Source: Gautieria morchelliformis (taxonomy: Eukaryota > Basidiomycota > Agaricomycetes > Gomphales > Gomphaceae). Taken from it: a DNA stretch of 64,000 nucleotides. The notes beneath the pieces were generated by a model. The model was given only the letters and a program-made list of their open reading frames with translations, was not told where the DNA came from and made no database searches. Both the position numbers and the translations under genes were made by a program. Shown in pieces: positions 46,768-58,800 of the stretch (position 1 is its first letter; each line of letters starts with the position of its first letter). Location: NCBI GenBank assembly GCA_015179125.1, contig WHVA01000386.1:48390-112389 (forward strand), read 5' to 3'.

Positions 46768-47030
46768 GTAAATATGATATTTACCCGCATTGCCCTTAAG
46801 GCAGTGTGCTACTGGACTAGCTTAGCTAATCACTGTACAGTTCTTGCGTGGGAACCATGTGGCATTTCCCGAGATCTTACCTTACACTGTCGCTATGTAG
46901 CACATGGAATTACCACATCTTGGTCGAGTTCCGCTTGCCCTTGTGCCACAAGGCCTTAAGATTCACTATCTTACAACCTCGCTGTCTCGACTGTAGTTTT
47001 GGGAGTGGCAAGAGCAGTATAGGTAAATAA
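46768..47030 (+). repeat. LTR-Z (3' LTR of the chromovirus-like element; right end uncertain)
   Basis: It begins TGTAAATATGATATTTACC just after the purine tract. A diverged copy lies at 62547-62731 (shared: accttacac, tatatagcacac-like and ccttaagat.cactatctt). I could not fix the right border. Confidence 0.6.
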
Positions 47031-47557
47031 ATTACTGATGTTTGGACCGTGAGCAAGGATCTTATTGTCCACCAAGAGCGAGGAGTGGTGCTTGCTATCA
47101 ATAACGTCGACGTTGGCAGTGGTCATTCATCCGACTGGTAGAAGGTTCGCATTAAGTTTCAGCACGTAGATGATGTCGAGGAGTGTTATTGGGAGATGAG
47201 GGAGTTGGAACAACACGTCGGACCAGAGGGTGATGTATATCGTGTTGCGATTTCAGGGAGAGAGGACGCAAGGAAAGGGGACAGCACCGACTTGGTGTTG
47301 TGGCAGGTTACAAACGGATGGGGCAAATACATGTAAACTACCGCATTTGTAAGCCACGGCACAGTTACTCGATATGCCGATGACTCGACACCGCTTGTAA
47401 ATCCAAAAACCTCAACACACCTCCTCGAGCGGGGGAGAGTCCGATGCACCTCCTGAAGCCTAGAACGCAAAGCCCTCGTCATCCTCTACTCCAGCATCTG
47501 CTACATTGGCCGTGCCACACCTCGCAAAAGGACAATCAGACTGGTAGTGGCCCTTAC
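47031..47557 (+). pseudogene. Unknown coding-like fragment
   Basis: A plus-strand frame from about 47032 to 47336 is open except for one TAG. It reads VSKDLIVHQERGVVLAINNV, then DVEECYWEMRELEQHVGPEG and DSTDLVLWQVTNGWGKYM before a stop. It resembles no family I know and could be a host gene piece. The rest to 47557 shows nothing. Confidence 0.35.
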
Positions 47558-48259
47558 TGTTTTGGAACCCTTCAAGACTTTGGTGTTATTGCTAACACTT
47601 CAATCTATCAGAACGTGTCGTTTACGAGACTCAAATAATATTAAACAATGCTGCAGCACAACTCCGGAAATAATTTAATATTTGTACCTTGGTTGCAATC
47701 CACGTAAGAACTAGTCCAAGTTAATACGGATGGAAGGCAATGCGTTTCTTAGCAGCACTGAACAATAAACTAAAAGACTGTAGGTTCAAGGACACTATCG
47801 GGGTCCAAGCGTATTCCAAAATATAAAGGAATGTACTTAGCAGGCGAGTTTATAAATGGACTGCCCTGATAATCTACCAGCGCACAGGAATAAATTAATA
47901 GATAGAAGGTCCTACCGCTTATTTAAGCGCCTGTACAATACAATATAAAAGGGGCCCTTTTTGCCTGCCTTTCATCAGCCAATCTACCCATCATCTATCC
48001 TACACGTGACCTCGTGTGACTTGCATCTTACTAAGCTGCTAACCCCAGCTAGGGTTATTCACTTACTTTAGTGTCTAATTCCTTGTTAAGTAGTTACTTT
48101 ACTGCTTAGCCACTTGGACTAATCCTCCGGGTGTAATTCTACAGAGTGAGTCTGTCAATTGAAAGTCTTGCCATTCGCACTCCAATACCCGAGACGATCT
48201 AGTCAGTCAATTTTCCTGATTAGAGACTTTCACAAGTCGCTTTGTTCACAAAACTCGTC
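47558..48259. repeat. LTR-X5: two partial LTR-X copies joined head to head
   Basis: 47558-~47894 is the LTR-X 3' part in minus orientation (TGTTTTGGAACCC...). At ~47895 the sequence flips to plus orientation (ttaatagatagaaggt ... tataaaaggggcc) and runs to cacaaaactcgt at ~48259. The central ~0.7 kb of the LTR is lost at the joint. Confidence 0.75.
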
Positions 48260-48338
48260 GAGCGGAATGTTATATTTGACTCAGAGATGAAGGGGGGGCA
48301 AAGCTCCAATCATTTCTATTGAAGAGTCACAGCTGGAT
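48258..48338 (+). pseudogene. copia-3-type pol fragment (~80 bp)
   Basis: It matches copia-3 at 58038-58118 (cgagcggaa.gtt.tatttgactcagagatgaag, then ccaatcatttctattga). It encodes ERNVIFDSEMK and then loses frame. It is fused between LTR-X5 and an opposite-strand copia fragment. Confidence 0.75.
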
Positions 48339-48793
48339 GCGGCCGAGTCTATCAGCCAGGTATGTGCCTTGTTCTCAATAGTGGATAACACTGTGGTTAC
48401 TGTTGACAGGACAACTGTCTGACTTATCTCCTCCAGTCCCTCCGAAATCTTTGCCATCATGGCAATGTCCCTGCTCTGGCCCGCGAGATGAGCTGAGTCA
48501 TTCAGCTTCAGGTTCATCACTTGGTTGGGTCGCTGAGGGGGAACAGAAGGTGAGTTATTATGAGGTCTGAAGGTGGGAGTGGAAGGGGATTGGCCTTGGA
48601 AAGGCTTCCAAGGTGATTGCCCAGCTAAACCACCCCCTGGCGCAAAACACCTGGAAGCGCTGTGTCCCTCTTTTCCACAGTTGTTGCAGTGGTAGAATGG
48701 CCTCTGGTTGGCTCAAGGCGCATTCTGCGCTGCAGTAAACTGTCGGTTCTGTGGGACACTCGGTAGGTTGGGCCTGTTGGGTGCAGGTCGCGC
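48339..48793 (-). pseudogene. Retroelement Gag end and protease start (copia-like)
   Basis: The minus strand has the zinc knuckle CNNCGKEGHSASRCF (~48640-48690). A Pro/Ser linker, NLKLNDSAHLAGQSRD and the protease start TWLIDSAASS follow. The D-S-A-A-S form replaces the usual D-S/T-G-A-S, weakening the protease call. It is cut at both ends by other elements and has one TGA near 48710. Confidence 0.65.
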
Positions 48794-50163
48794 TGTTGGG
48801 GAATCAGCTGTTCAACCAGCTACAAAGGGCTCATACTGGTGTATTTCTGCTTTTTCACGAGCTATAGCATATACACGAAGCTATAAGAAATTGTGGGAGT
48901 ATTTCAAACATCCCTCCATCGTTCCCCTATTTTTCCATATTTTTCCGCAATTTATTTGGCCCAAACTGCCTTATTTCTGCTATTGGAGAGTTGTGTGTCC
49001 ATTTGCACCCACAACTCTGTCACGGATTTTCCATTTCAAACTCCGCCAGCCACCTCGGCGGTACCTTAATTTCGGACTTCCGGTCACTCAAGCACCCACA
49101 AGTCCGGCAGGATGGCTCTCCCAGTAATTCCAGCTGAGCCTCAATCTGTTGCTATATGCAGCCATAGCAACTATGCAGCCTGTTTGGCTGAACCAAACAG
49201 TGGGGATCTTGGTCAGTCATGACAACAAGGTTGTATCAGGCTGTGCCAGGCAGTGCTAAGCAGTGCCCTTGGTTATTGTAGCTACAGAGCACTAATTGGC
49301 TCAGGTTTGCTTACTAAGCCTCTGAGTGCCAAAGTCATAACTGAAGGTACAACCTCAGTGACTCAACCAAACCAGGCACATCTTGGAGAGTCAGGAGTAC
49401 ATAACTCAACCAAGCTGTGCCAAGTCACATGACTCTGATCAGTGAGTCATTCCTGACAAATCAAGCTGTGATTGGTAGGAAACACTGTGAGTCATCTGGA
49501 AACACCCAGAACCTTCCTATACTTTCTTCCAGCTTCCACAAGCTGCTCCCCCCATTCCATTAATAGATAGAAGGTTCTACCTGCTTACTAAGCTCATCTA
49601 CATTACAATATAAAAGGAGGCCCTTTTGCCTGCCTTTTCATCAGCCAATCTCTATCCAACGCACCTTGCATGACTTGCCAAGCTTGCACAGCTTACCAGG
49701 CTGCTAACCCCAGCTAGGGTTATTACACTTGCTTAGGGTATTAATTCTCAGTTAAGTAGTTGCTTTTCTACTTAGCCACCCAGACTAACCCTCTAGGTGA
49801 AATTCTGCAGAGTGAGGTTGTCAATCAATTTTCTTGCCAATTAGCACTCCAATACCCGAGACAATCTGATCAGTCGATTTTCCTGTTCAGAGACTTTCAC
49901 AAGTCACTACCCAAAAACCAGTCGCTCGTTTATTGCAGTGCATTGATGTTAATCGGGTCAGCCCACTTACAAACTCTCCTGCAAAAGCCATTCCTCTCTT
50001 TTTGGAATACTTCGACCCCGATAGTCGTCCTCGAACCTACAAACTAATAGTTTGTTATTCATTACGCCAGTAGTGTCTAATATTCTTGCAGTTTCATATA
50101 CAACACGTTCTGATAGACCAAGGCGTTAGCTCTAACACCAAAGTCTTGAAGGGTTCCAAAACA
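48794..50163 (+). repeat. LTR-X6, probable 5' LTR of gypsy-X
   Basis: The 1370 bp run from TGTTGGGGAATCAG to GGTTCCAAAACA, followed two bases later by tggtggacgttctggg (candidate primer site) and then a gypsy gag on the same strand. A TATA box is at 49609-49616. The left flank cgcgc and right flank ctggt do not match, as expected if internal sequence follows. Confidence 0.85.
49609..49616 (+). promoter_or_regulatory. TATA box of LTR-X
   Basis: tataaaag followed by gaggccc and gcctgcctttcatcagcc is kept in LTR-X4, X5, X6, X7 and X8, marking a core promoter and fixing the direction of the family. Confidence 0.7.
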
Positions 50164-50413
50164 CTGGTGGACGTTCTGGGAATTGCTTCCGCAGCATCTA
50201 GAATGCAGAATTTGCTACCACATAACTGAGAACGAGAAGCCTTCTCTAACACAGTTGGTGATACCTATGCTAACCCGGTTGGTGCCTTACACTTGGTGAA
50301 TCAGGTGCTTATCCTATTCATTCTGTACCCATTCCATCCTCTCATCTCAATCCCTGCTCAACTTCGGATCACTCTACTCCTCATTTCGAATCGCTTCGAC
50401 CCGGAATAGAAGT
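50164..50413 (+). promoter_or_regulatory. gypsy-X leader with candidate primer binding site
   Basis: The leader is 250 nt between the LTR-X6 end and the gag ATG. Its first bases (c-tggtggacgttctggg) have the TGG start expected of a site that pairs with a tRNA CCA end; I could not assign the tRNA. Confidence 0.5.
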
Positions 50414-52712
50414 ATGTCTGCTTCGGCCCATACGAGCTTTTCTCCTGGCTCCACTACTCGCTATCCTCACCGATTGACTCCTGTGGAATATCCACCCTCG
50501 GACAACTATATGGAGACTGAAGTTAGCATGCGGCAGTCACCCCTTGCGCAACAATCTGGCTCATCAGATCCGTTGCCAGTCAATTGGACTTTTGGACATC
50601 CTCTAACGACTTCTCTCAACCACATCTACCTGGCACCTAGCACTCCTCCACAGTACTTCCCAGTTGCAGAAAGACGTCGTACAGTCACCCCTGACTCCAG
50701 GCTTTCACTTAGAAGGGACACCTTGCTCTGCATTTCAGAAGTGAACTTTGATCATTCTAATGCACCAGCATTCAGAGCTCTCACACATTCTGCAGAAGGT
50801 GCCTTCAAAATTGAATTAACCTTGCTTGAGTCAGTACTGCTTGGCCATGCTGCACGAGTACCTGGCAGTGGAGAAATCGCCTATTTCATTGAGTCATTCA
50901 AATATGACACTTTACTTGAGCATTTATCCCGTGTTGCTCTTGACCAGAAAGATGTCTTGCAAAGTTTGAATTTGCCTCCTCCTTCCTTGCACACTCTACC
51001 TCAGTGGTCAACCAACTCCTTATGGAACTCTAAGGAGTTAGAAGTGCTTTTTTTTACGCTACGTGAAGACGTAGAAAACCTTTTAGCATTCTATTGGGAT
51101 ATCGTTGCCAAGACTAAAGGAACTTTCAAACCTGCAAAGGATGAAACAGTTTCCCCTCCATTACCGGACATTGCTGAAATGTCTTCCAATATGGAAATCT
51201 TTCAATTGCGTTACCTTGCAGCCCATAAAGCTCTGTCAAGAAAGACGGCTGCAGATAACCTTTTCAACAAAGCCAAATCAAACACGGTTCAAGAGTTTCC
51301 TGCTTCGGAGCATGATCACCCTCCTCACTCAACTATACCAGTGAGAGAAGCTCCTGAACCAATCCTGGCTCCTCAGTCACAGAGAATCCCTAACCTCTCG
51401 ATCATCCCTCAAGGTGACACTGAACAAGATCTTCCCATAGATCATGATCAGATTAGTAGAAGACAGTGTACTGCCTACACTCATGGCCCACGACCATCTT
51501 TGACTTTTCGCTCACCTTACAATCAAGACCCAACCAAGCTTACTGGGTCTGATGGCTTGGAAGAAATGTTCCGAACTCCTGCTCCTAATCAGCGGAGGAC
51601 TATCTTCAGCATTCCTGAATCTTCAATTGTCCCTACACGGACCTATGGAGTTTCTGGAGGAGCCCCTCCTCCTGGAGATGATCCTTCTGATGACGAGTCT
51701 TCTGACAATCCACATACTCCTACACGTTACCCTCCTATCCTTCCTTCAATGCCTTCAGGAGATAGGAATAACCCGCCTGGTGATTCAGGTCTGCCTGACG
51801 GAGGTGACGATGGTCCTGGAGGTGGCCACCCTACTCCACGCAGGGGGGATCATCATAAGGATGATACGTCAGGCTCTGATGCCTCCTTTAGCAGGAGTAA
51901 ACTGGACGCCTACTTCGACAACAAGCTACGTCCTGATCTGGTTCCCGAATGGGATGGCAATCCAGATACATTGGCGCACTGGATACTGAAAGTGAATCAC
52001 TCCCAAAGCTCTGCCACAGTCTTCAATCAACTGGGACGCATTATTCCCTTGAGACTTCGTGACAGTGCAGAACACTGGTTCTTTTCATTGCCCTTGTCAT
52101 ATCGGCAAGAAGCCACCATCGATTGGAAATCAATCAGAGACATAATAGGAGCCTATTACATGAACCGAGCATGGGTAGACAAGCAGAAAGCAAGAGCTAC
52201 TGGCTCCACCTTCCGAGAGCCTGGTCACTCCAGTGAATCCCCTAGCGAATACTTTGTTAGAAAGGCCGAGCTACTGAGACTAGTCAGCAAGCTGACGGAC
52301 TCGGAACTCATCATGGAAGTCATGAATGGTGCACCACCCTATTGGCATACTGTCATTGATGCTCATAGATGTGCTGACGCTGTTGAATTCCAATCTGCTA
52401 TCAAATACCATCAGGAATCCTTATCTCATCCACCTTTCACTTCTGGTGATAGCATGGAGAAACGTCTTAGGACTTTGGATATTGCTTTACAATCCAAGTC
52501 CAGATATGATTCTAGACCTTCCTCGGATAAAACTTTCTGTGATGCTAGATCACATTTGGTTAGATGGTCACCCAAGTTTGACCTTCCTAAACATCCTAAG
52601 GATGACTCTAATGTTTCTACGAGATCAACTCCTGCATCTAAAGGAGCTAGGCCTTGCAAACATTGCAGCAGCAGTCTACACTGGGACGATGAGTGTAAAC
52701 ACGCCGAGTCTA
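50414..52712 (+). pseudogene. gypsy-X Gag, 3'-truncated
   Basis: The frame opens MSASAHTSFSPGSTTRYPHR and is intact for ~765 codons. It has a long Pro/Ser/Asp-rich N-terminal half (GGAPPPGDDPSDDESSD) and a capsid domain from FSRSKLDAYFDNKLRPDLVP through EWDGNPDTLAHWILKVN, AEHWFFSLP and ESPSEYFVRKAELLRL. It ends in the zinc-finger-like CKHCSSSLHWDDECKH. The open frame runs on into LTR-G sequence at about 52713 and stops at 52828; that tail is not Gag. Protease and pol are missing. Confidence 0.8.
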
Positions 52713-53643
52713 CCCTATGTCATCTCCATTGGCCCTTCCTCACACTTCGCCGAACAGCCACTCGCTGCTCGCATCATTCGCCAGCAGGCACACCATCAAA
52801 TCACAATCAATATCCCTACCCGGCATGATGGCTCGTCAGTAGCTCCATCAGCTTCTCGGTCCAACCCCCTTTTGGTGTTCATATGAGCAGGGTGCGTTCG
52901 CGGGACGTCCTACCCGTAGGTCGTGTGGGATCAACCCAGCAGATGAAGAACCCATGCAGGGCGGTGTATATGCAGGCCCCAAGACATGATTTCATACATA
53001 TGTGCCTTCACCACCTTTACTCTCCATCGTTTCATGTTCGCACTCTTCCCTCACTCTATTGTATGTTTATTCCATCTACTTAGTATCATGACTGCGCACC
53101 CCTATCCAACCCTGACTCACAACGGCCTCTTTCCTATTCACTGATACCTTACGAGCATTCGATATAAGTAGTTTACATTCGCATGTATATTCTCCAGTTC
53201 AATTATCATACATCGTCCATCTTGTGCAAACTTGACCTCACTGTGATCATCGTTTTGAGCCTTCTCCTGGAGATTTCTATCTTCAACCAGAAGAGGACTT
53301 AGGCATCACTGGTGAGTTCTCATACTTCATCTTCGTTACCTTAGCCCTTGAACTATTTTCTGTGCTGACGGTGAAGGGCTCCGAAGGAGCACCTTCGCCG
53401 GCGAAGGGATTGTCGCTACTTAGACAACCCTTCCATGACACCTTGCATGTCACATCGTCAAGTGCCACGGGCTATTTCGCTACGACTGTAGATAGGGCGA
53501 GCCCCGTTCGGGCAACCCTCCTATCTTGTGAACATTTATTGGTTCACATATTCGCTGAACGGCATACTTATTCACACAAGTCATTCAGGCATTCGCTGTG
53601 TTCACTAATACACAATATTAACGCCTAAAAACCAATCTTGACA
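52711..53643 (-). repeat. LTR-G7, truncated at its 3' end
   Basis: Plus reading starts within the family at ctatgtcatctcc and ends AATCTTGACA at 53643. Its left edge is fused to gypsy-X gag and its right edge to a copia gag fragment, so no target duplication is seen. Confidence 0.85.
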
Positions 53644-54053
53644 ATAATGCTGATCTTACTCGGGTCTTTAGACTTGAACTTCTTCGTCAGGATGGTCCAG
53701 GCTTCCAAGGCAATGTCTGTATTGTCGATCGCAGTCTGCAGGTCAGGTGATACGCAAAGCAGGATCTGGTTATACGCAACGTTATTCCTGTCGTTCCACT
53801 CGTCCATGAGCTGGGTGAGTGGCGTTGTCCCTATGTGTGGTATCGTTCCAACGGTAGTGACGTTAGGGCTTGTGTCGCTTGGGAGCATGGCAGTGTCCGT
53901 GATGTTAGTGTACAGGCCTCTGTCCCTCGCCATGGCTAGCAGCTCCCTTTTCCATGACACCCAATTGTCACATCCGAGCTTCGGTTTAATATCCCGAAAC
54001 TTGTGGATATCATGCTTCGGGTGCATGACGGCGGTCATTATGGGTTGAGTCAT
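53644..54053 (-). pseudogene. copia-5 Gag N-terminus (fragment)
   Basis: The minus-strand ATG at 54053 starts MTQPIMTAVMHPKHDIHKFRD. It continues with LGCDNWVSWKRELLAMARDR and NDRNNVAYNQILLCVSPDLQ, the copia Gag (DUF4219/UBN2) pattern. The frame is cut at 53644 by LTR-G7 after KISIIV. Confidence 0.8.
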
Positions 54054-54847
54054 CAGTGAGTACTGAGACTCTTAACTCTGAAGAAGGGATAACTAAGTTA
54101 TGAGTGTAGAGGAACATAGTACTGTGTTTAGCTAAGGAAATAGACTCTGGTAAGACTCAGATGGATGCAAGGACAATATGATGCACTGAGAACTCGAGCG
54201 CAGGGAAGTGACCAGCAAAATTTGGTGATTGATTGAGAACATTTGTTCGGTCATTTATACAATCGTAACTACAATAGCTAACAGTAGGATTGAGGGGGCA
54301 TGGACAAGAGGAAGGTCAGACGATGGTGGGCCAAGGGTTGGTGATGGATGTGGAGCATTTAGGAGGTAGATCGGGAAGAGGGGGCTACCTACATGTACAT
54401 ATTGTGGAGCAACATGATATGATCATGAAATGATACAGGGTCAAGTCAGGTACAGAAGGGGAGAGAAAATAAATGGGACTCGACCGTTGGGCTGATCCGC
54501 TGTGTATATGCAGCATTGTGAGCCCGTGAGCTCGCGTGGCTCCTCAACTCAGCTCAGTGCGCACCTGCGCACCTCGGTGGACTCGTGTGAATCGCGGGAT
54601 GGTGGAAGCTCGTGAAGGGAAAGGAGTGGTGAGTGATTGATGGATCGAGGCGGGTGAGAGGGTGAGGGAATACCATACAGTCTGTTTCATAACATAAGTA
54701 ACTAAGGGGACTCGGGCATGGGATCAAGCTCGGATATGAGCTCAGGCTCGGGCTTAGCATCACAGTACTTGGGCACGAGTATCACAAGGCTTGGGCTTGG
54801 AAAAAGGTAGTACTGGTAAGTAACCGGCCAAAGGCCAGGTCCTTACA
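54054..54847 (-). repeat. copia-5 5' LTR and leader (borders partly inferred)
   Basis: On the minus strand TGTAAGGACCTGG at 54847 is a plausible LTR start. A TATA-like tgtataaatgacc lies near 54255, and the gag ATG at 54053 follows. The upstream half has repeated gggctcg/gggcttg words (54715-54800). The exact LTR end is unclear. Confidence 0.5.
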
Positions 54848-55296
54848 ACTCAGCAGGAAAGGGCCGAATATTATTTGCACCCATAATAAATGGGAAGATG
54901 GCGCAAAATGTTATCCTCTCGAAAGTCTTACACATACCTTCTCTCAAAAACAATCTACTCGCTGTTCGGCACCTCACCATGCATCATGAGTTCACAGTCA
55001 GTATTGTAAGGGATCGCATCTCGTTCTTCCAAGGAGGGAACTTGCATTTTTATGCTGCAGTACAGAACGGCACAGGTTACCTGATAGGAAACACCATACC
55101 CAGCTCAGAACAGGCCCTTGTCGCCTCATTGTTAGAGGATCACTCACTATGGCACAAACAGCTTGCCCATATTGGATCGGCACGTCTGGAGAGACTGCTA
55201 GACCATGACATGGCTCATGGAATACAAATAAATTCACATGAAAACACACTGACCCTCTGTGAGCCATGCATTGCCACGAAGCAACACCACAACCCC
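54848..55296 (+). pseudogene. copia-4 protease-end and pre-integrase fragment
   Basis: The plus frame reads ILSKVLHIPSLKNNLLAVRH, then SLWHKQLAHIGSARLERLLD and CEPCIATKQHHNP, the copia GAG-pre-integrase zinc region (H..H..C..C). It is cut by copia-3 at 55297 and continues at 60629. Confidence 0.85.
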
Positions 55297-55834
55297 TGTT
55301 GGGTGCATTTATGCTCCTGCACCAAAATCAAGCCAAATAGATTCCACCATTCGTATTTCTTTTGATTTTGACTTGAAACCATGCTGACATTCATTCTATG
55401 ATTTGTCAAATTTTTCTTTGATTTTTCAAAGCTGTATTTCTACTTTTTTTCATGTTCTGTCCAACCAACCCTTTGTGGGTGGTTGTGGACAAGTTTCCTT
55501 TTTGAGCTGCGGCTGTTCACTACCATGCTACGTTCTATGGGCGCTTATAATGGCACACCGTGGCACCATGGGCACTAAAGCGCCGGCTAGTAGTACATGC
55601 GCATGAGACACATTTCCCTCCTCTCTCAGTGACAACTAAATTCACTGAGAGAGGCAAGTAAATTAGTCTTGTTTCTTTTTGATTTGTTGACCTAGAAATC
55701 CTGTAGTGAATTAATTTCTAGGTAGTGTATAATATTAATAGTGACAACCAAATTCACTGAGAGAGTGAATTAATTTCTAGTCTTCTTTTGAGCACCAAGT
55801 CCAAACCTACTGCCTATAATTCCTGTCCTCTACA
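55297..55834 (+). repeat. copia-3 5' LTR (538 bp)
   Basis: It begins TGTTGGGTGCATTTATG and ends CCTCTACA. The 13-bp hairpin CCTCTCTCAGTGA/TCACTGAGAGAGG is at 55620-55654. A GC-type donor GCAAGT begins at 55654, and the LTR end plus the next base forms CTCTACAG. Confidence 0.92.
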
Positions 55835-55850
55835 GGGTTATGGGCCCCGG
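55835..55850 (+). other. copia-3 primer binding site containing the gag ATG
   Basis: gggttatgggccccgg directly after the LTR is complementary to the initiator tRNA-Met anticodon arm. The ATG at 55840 is inside it. Confidence 0.8.
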
Positions 55851-58800
55851 AGACACTTCACAGAAGCTTTTGGGTGTTGAGAAGCTTGCTACAGATGGAA
55901 GTAATTGGCCATTGTGGCGAGCCACTCTCATCAGCTATTTCGAGTCCAAAAATCTACTCAAGCATGTAGAAGGGAGAGTCATTCGACCTCCTGATCCTCC
56001 AGTCATGCCCCCAGGCCATATTCTTACAGAAGCTGAGGAAACTCAGATGGATAAGGCTGAGGAGAAGCTGGAGAGATATCTTGCTAGAGAAGGACAAGCC
56101 AAGACCCAAATCATTGTCTCAGTGTCAGAGTCACTGGCTCTGATGCTACAGAAACAAAAGACAGCAAAAGAGACTTGGGATGCAGTGGTCAATGAAATGA
56201 CCAAAAAGGACAAGATGGTCCTCACCAGCCTGCAGAGACAACTCCGCAGTATGAGATGTCCTGAGGATGGAGACTTGAGAGACCACTTGGACAAGGCCCA
56301 AGACCTATATGCTCATCTTAATGAGATGGGAGCTAGAGTTTCTGAAGAAGAATTTATGGACATAATCCTTGCGTCACTTCCACCATCCTATGAGGCAGTC
56401 ATGAATGCCCTCACCACTTCGCTTGAAGAATGTGGGAGGCCCTTAGTCCCTGATGACATTATTAGGGTACTAAAGGCTCAGTATGACAGGAAGAAAACAC
56501 TCCCGCAAGAAGAGCAGGTGTTTATTGGTTCATCTACAAAGAAAGACCAGAAGGGGCAGAAGACGCATACATGCAGTAACTGCAAAAAGCCTGGACATTC
56601 TATCGAAAATTGCTGGGCTAAAGGAGGTGGTAAAGAAGGTCAAGGACCACGTCAGAAGAACAAAGCCAAAGGCAAAAAGAAGAAGAAGGGTAAAGCAAAA
56701 GCGAATGTTGCCGAAGAAGACACCTCTTCTGAGGAAAGTGATGATGGGCATCTTGCCTTCACCAATTTCGACGAGTGCTCTAATTTCAATTCGAGCACAT
56801 CCTCAGGAGTTGTAGTGATACTCGACACCGGAACGACATCGCATATGACTCCTCATAAACATTTATTGAGGAACTACTGTCAATTCTCACAGCCAAGGAC
56901 TATCCGAGCAGCCAACAAAGGCACTTTTGATGCCTTCCGCTCTGGACTGCTCATATTATCCAATAAGGTTGGAGATAAAACAGTAGAAGTCATGTTGCAA
57001 GATACGTACTATGCACCCAAAATTGCTGCTACCCTCGTCTCAATCGGTCGGTGCGATGATGCTGGCTACGATATTCGACTCGGTGGCCAGAAATGCACAA
57101 TATCTAACACTGCTGGAAAGATATTGATGCAAGCACCAAAGGTCAATGGCTTATATCGACTAGACCTCCAGTCACCAAGTGCTCAAGCCCATATATGTTT
57201 GTCTGCCATGGAAATTCATCAGAGGATGGGGCACATCTCACAGAAGTCCCTACAACATTTACTTAACCGTGGCATGATATTGGGCATTGAACTGAGCTCC
57301 ACAGGCGATAAGATTGTCTGTGATGCATGCATTCAAGCCAAGATTGCACGCAAACCTCTTCCTCAAGAACCCAGAGACCATACATCAAAATTCGGTGACA
57401 GAATTTATTCTGATGTCTGGGGACCTGCAAGGCACCTCACAATTGATAAAAAGTCATATTATGTCTCTTTTATCGATGACTACTCAAGGAAATCGGTGAT
57501 CTATCTCATGGCGAACAAATCAGAAGCATTCTCAAAGTACAAACTCTACGAGGCTTTAATGCTTCGACAGAGAAATGTGCACATAAAGGCACTTGTTTCT
57601 GACCGAGGGGGCGAGTATACGAGCTCTGAATTTGAACAGCACCTGGCCAAACAAGGTACGAAGCATCGGTTGACAGTACACGACACACCAGAGTCTAATG
57701 GTGTTGCCGAACGTCTGAACCGAACTCTCACTGAGAGAACTCGTGCCATGCTGTTGGAATCAGGCCTTCCTAAGATACTATGGGGCTATGCGATACAGCA
57801 TGCCAATTATCTTAGGAATAGGACGCATACAAGGCTCTACCGGATAAAACACCTTACGAAATGATTCACCATGAGAAGCCGAATCTCAAAGACATTCATA
57901 CGTGGGGAACCAAAGTCTATGTTAAGGTCACTCAGGGAGATAAATTGGCAGCTCGTGCCAAAAGAGCTCGGTGGATAGGAATTTCTGCGCAGAGCCATGG
58001 TCATTATGTTTATTGGCCTGACTCTCACAAAGTTTCTGTCGAGCGGAACGTTGTATTTGACTCAGAGATGAAGAAGGGAAAAGTCCCAATCATTTCTATT
58101 GAGGAATCCAAGCTACCTACGTCTAGAGAAGAGAAGAAGGCCATTCCGCATCAGTGCCTGTGCCTGGTCGCTTAGTCAGCGAAGAGGCAAAGATCGAAGA
58201 AATTGATGAAAGCGCACCAGAGGAATATCTTGAAGAGCTGCAACCTATTCAGGGAGTTGATGACAGACCTAGAGAAGCTGAACCGATAAGGAGAAGCGAA
58301 AGGATCCGTCAACAACAAGTGCAGCCGGCCCCAACAGGTCCCGTAACAAGATCTCAAACTCAGAGACAAGCTGGCGCACATATGACTACGCTAGCTTATG
58401 AGGATGTTGAGGACCATAAAGAAAATCTATTCGACCAAGAATTATCCTCCGAGATTGATGGCATCAGTAGTTATGAGTTTGCCATCAGTGTGTTTCCAAC
58501 CGACGGTCAAAACAATAACAAGGCGCCGGATTTGAGTCAAATTGAACCTAGCAATGCAGAGAAGCTCTGAATAATCCTGTGGAAGAAATCAATGGACAAA
58601 GAGTACGAGGCCCTAATCGACAAGGGAGTGTGGGAAGAGCCAAACCACCTCCTGGAGCCAATATTGTCGGTAACAAATGGGTCTACCTTTGGAAGCGTAA
58701 TCCAGAAGGGAAACCAATAATGCCTAAATCGAAAATGGTCGCCCAAGGCTTCACACAGAAGTTTGGAGTCGACTATGATGAGACATACTCACCTGTTGCT

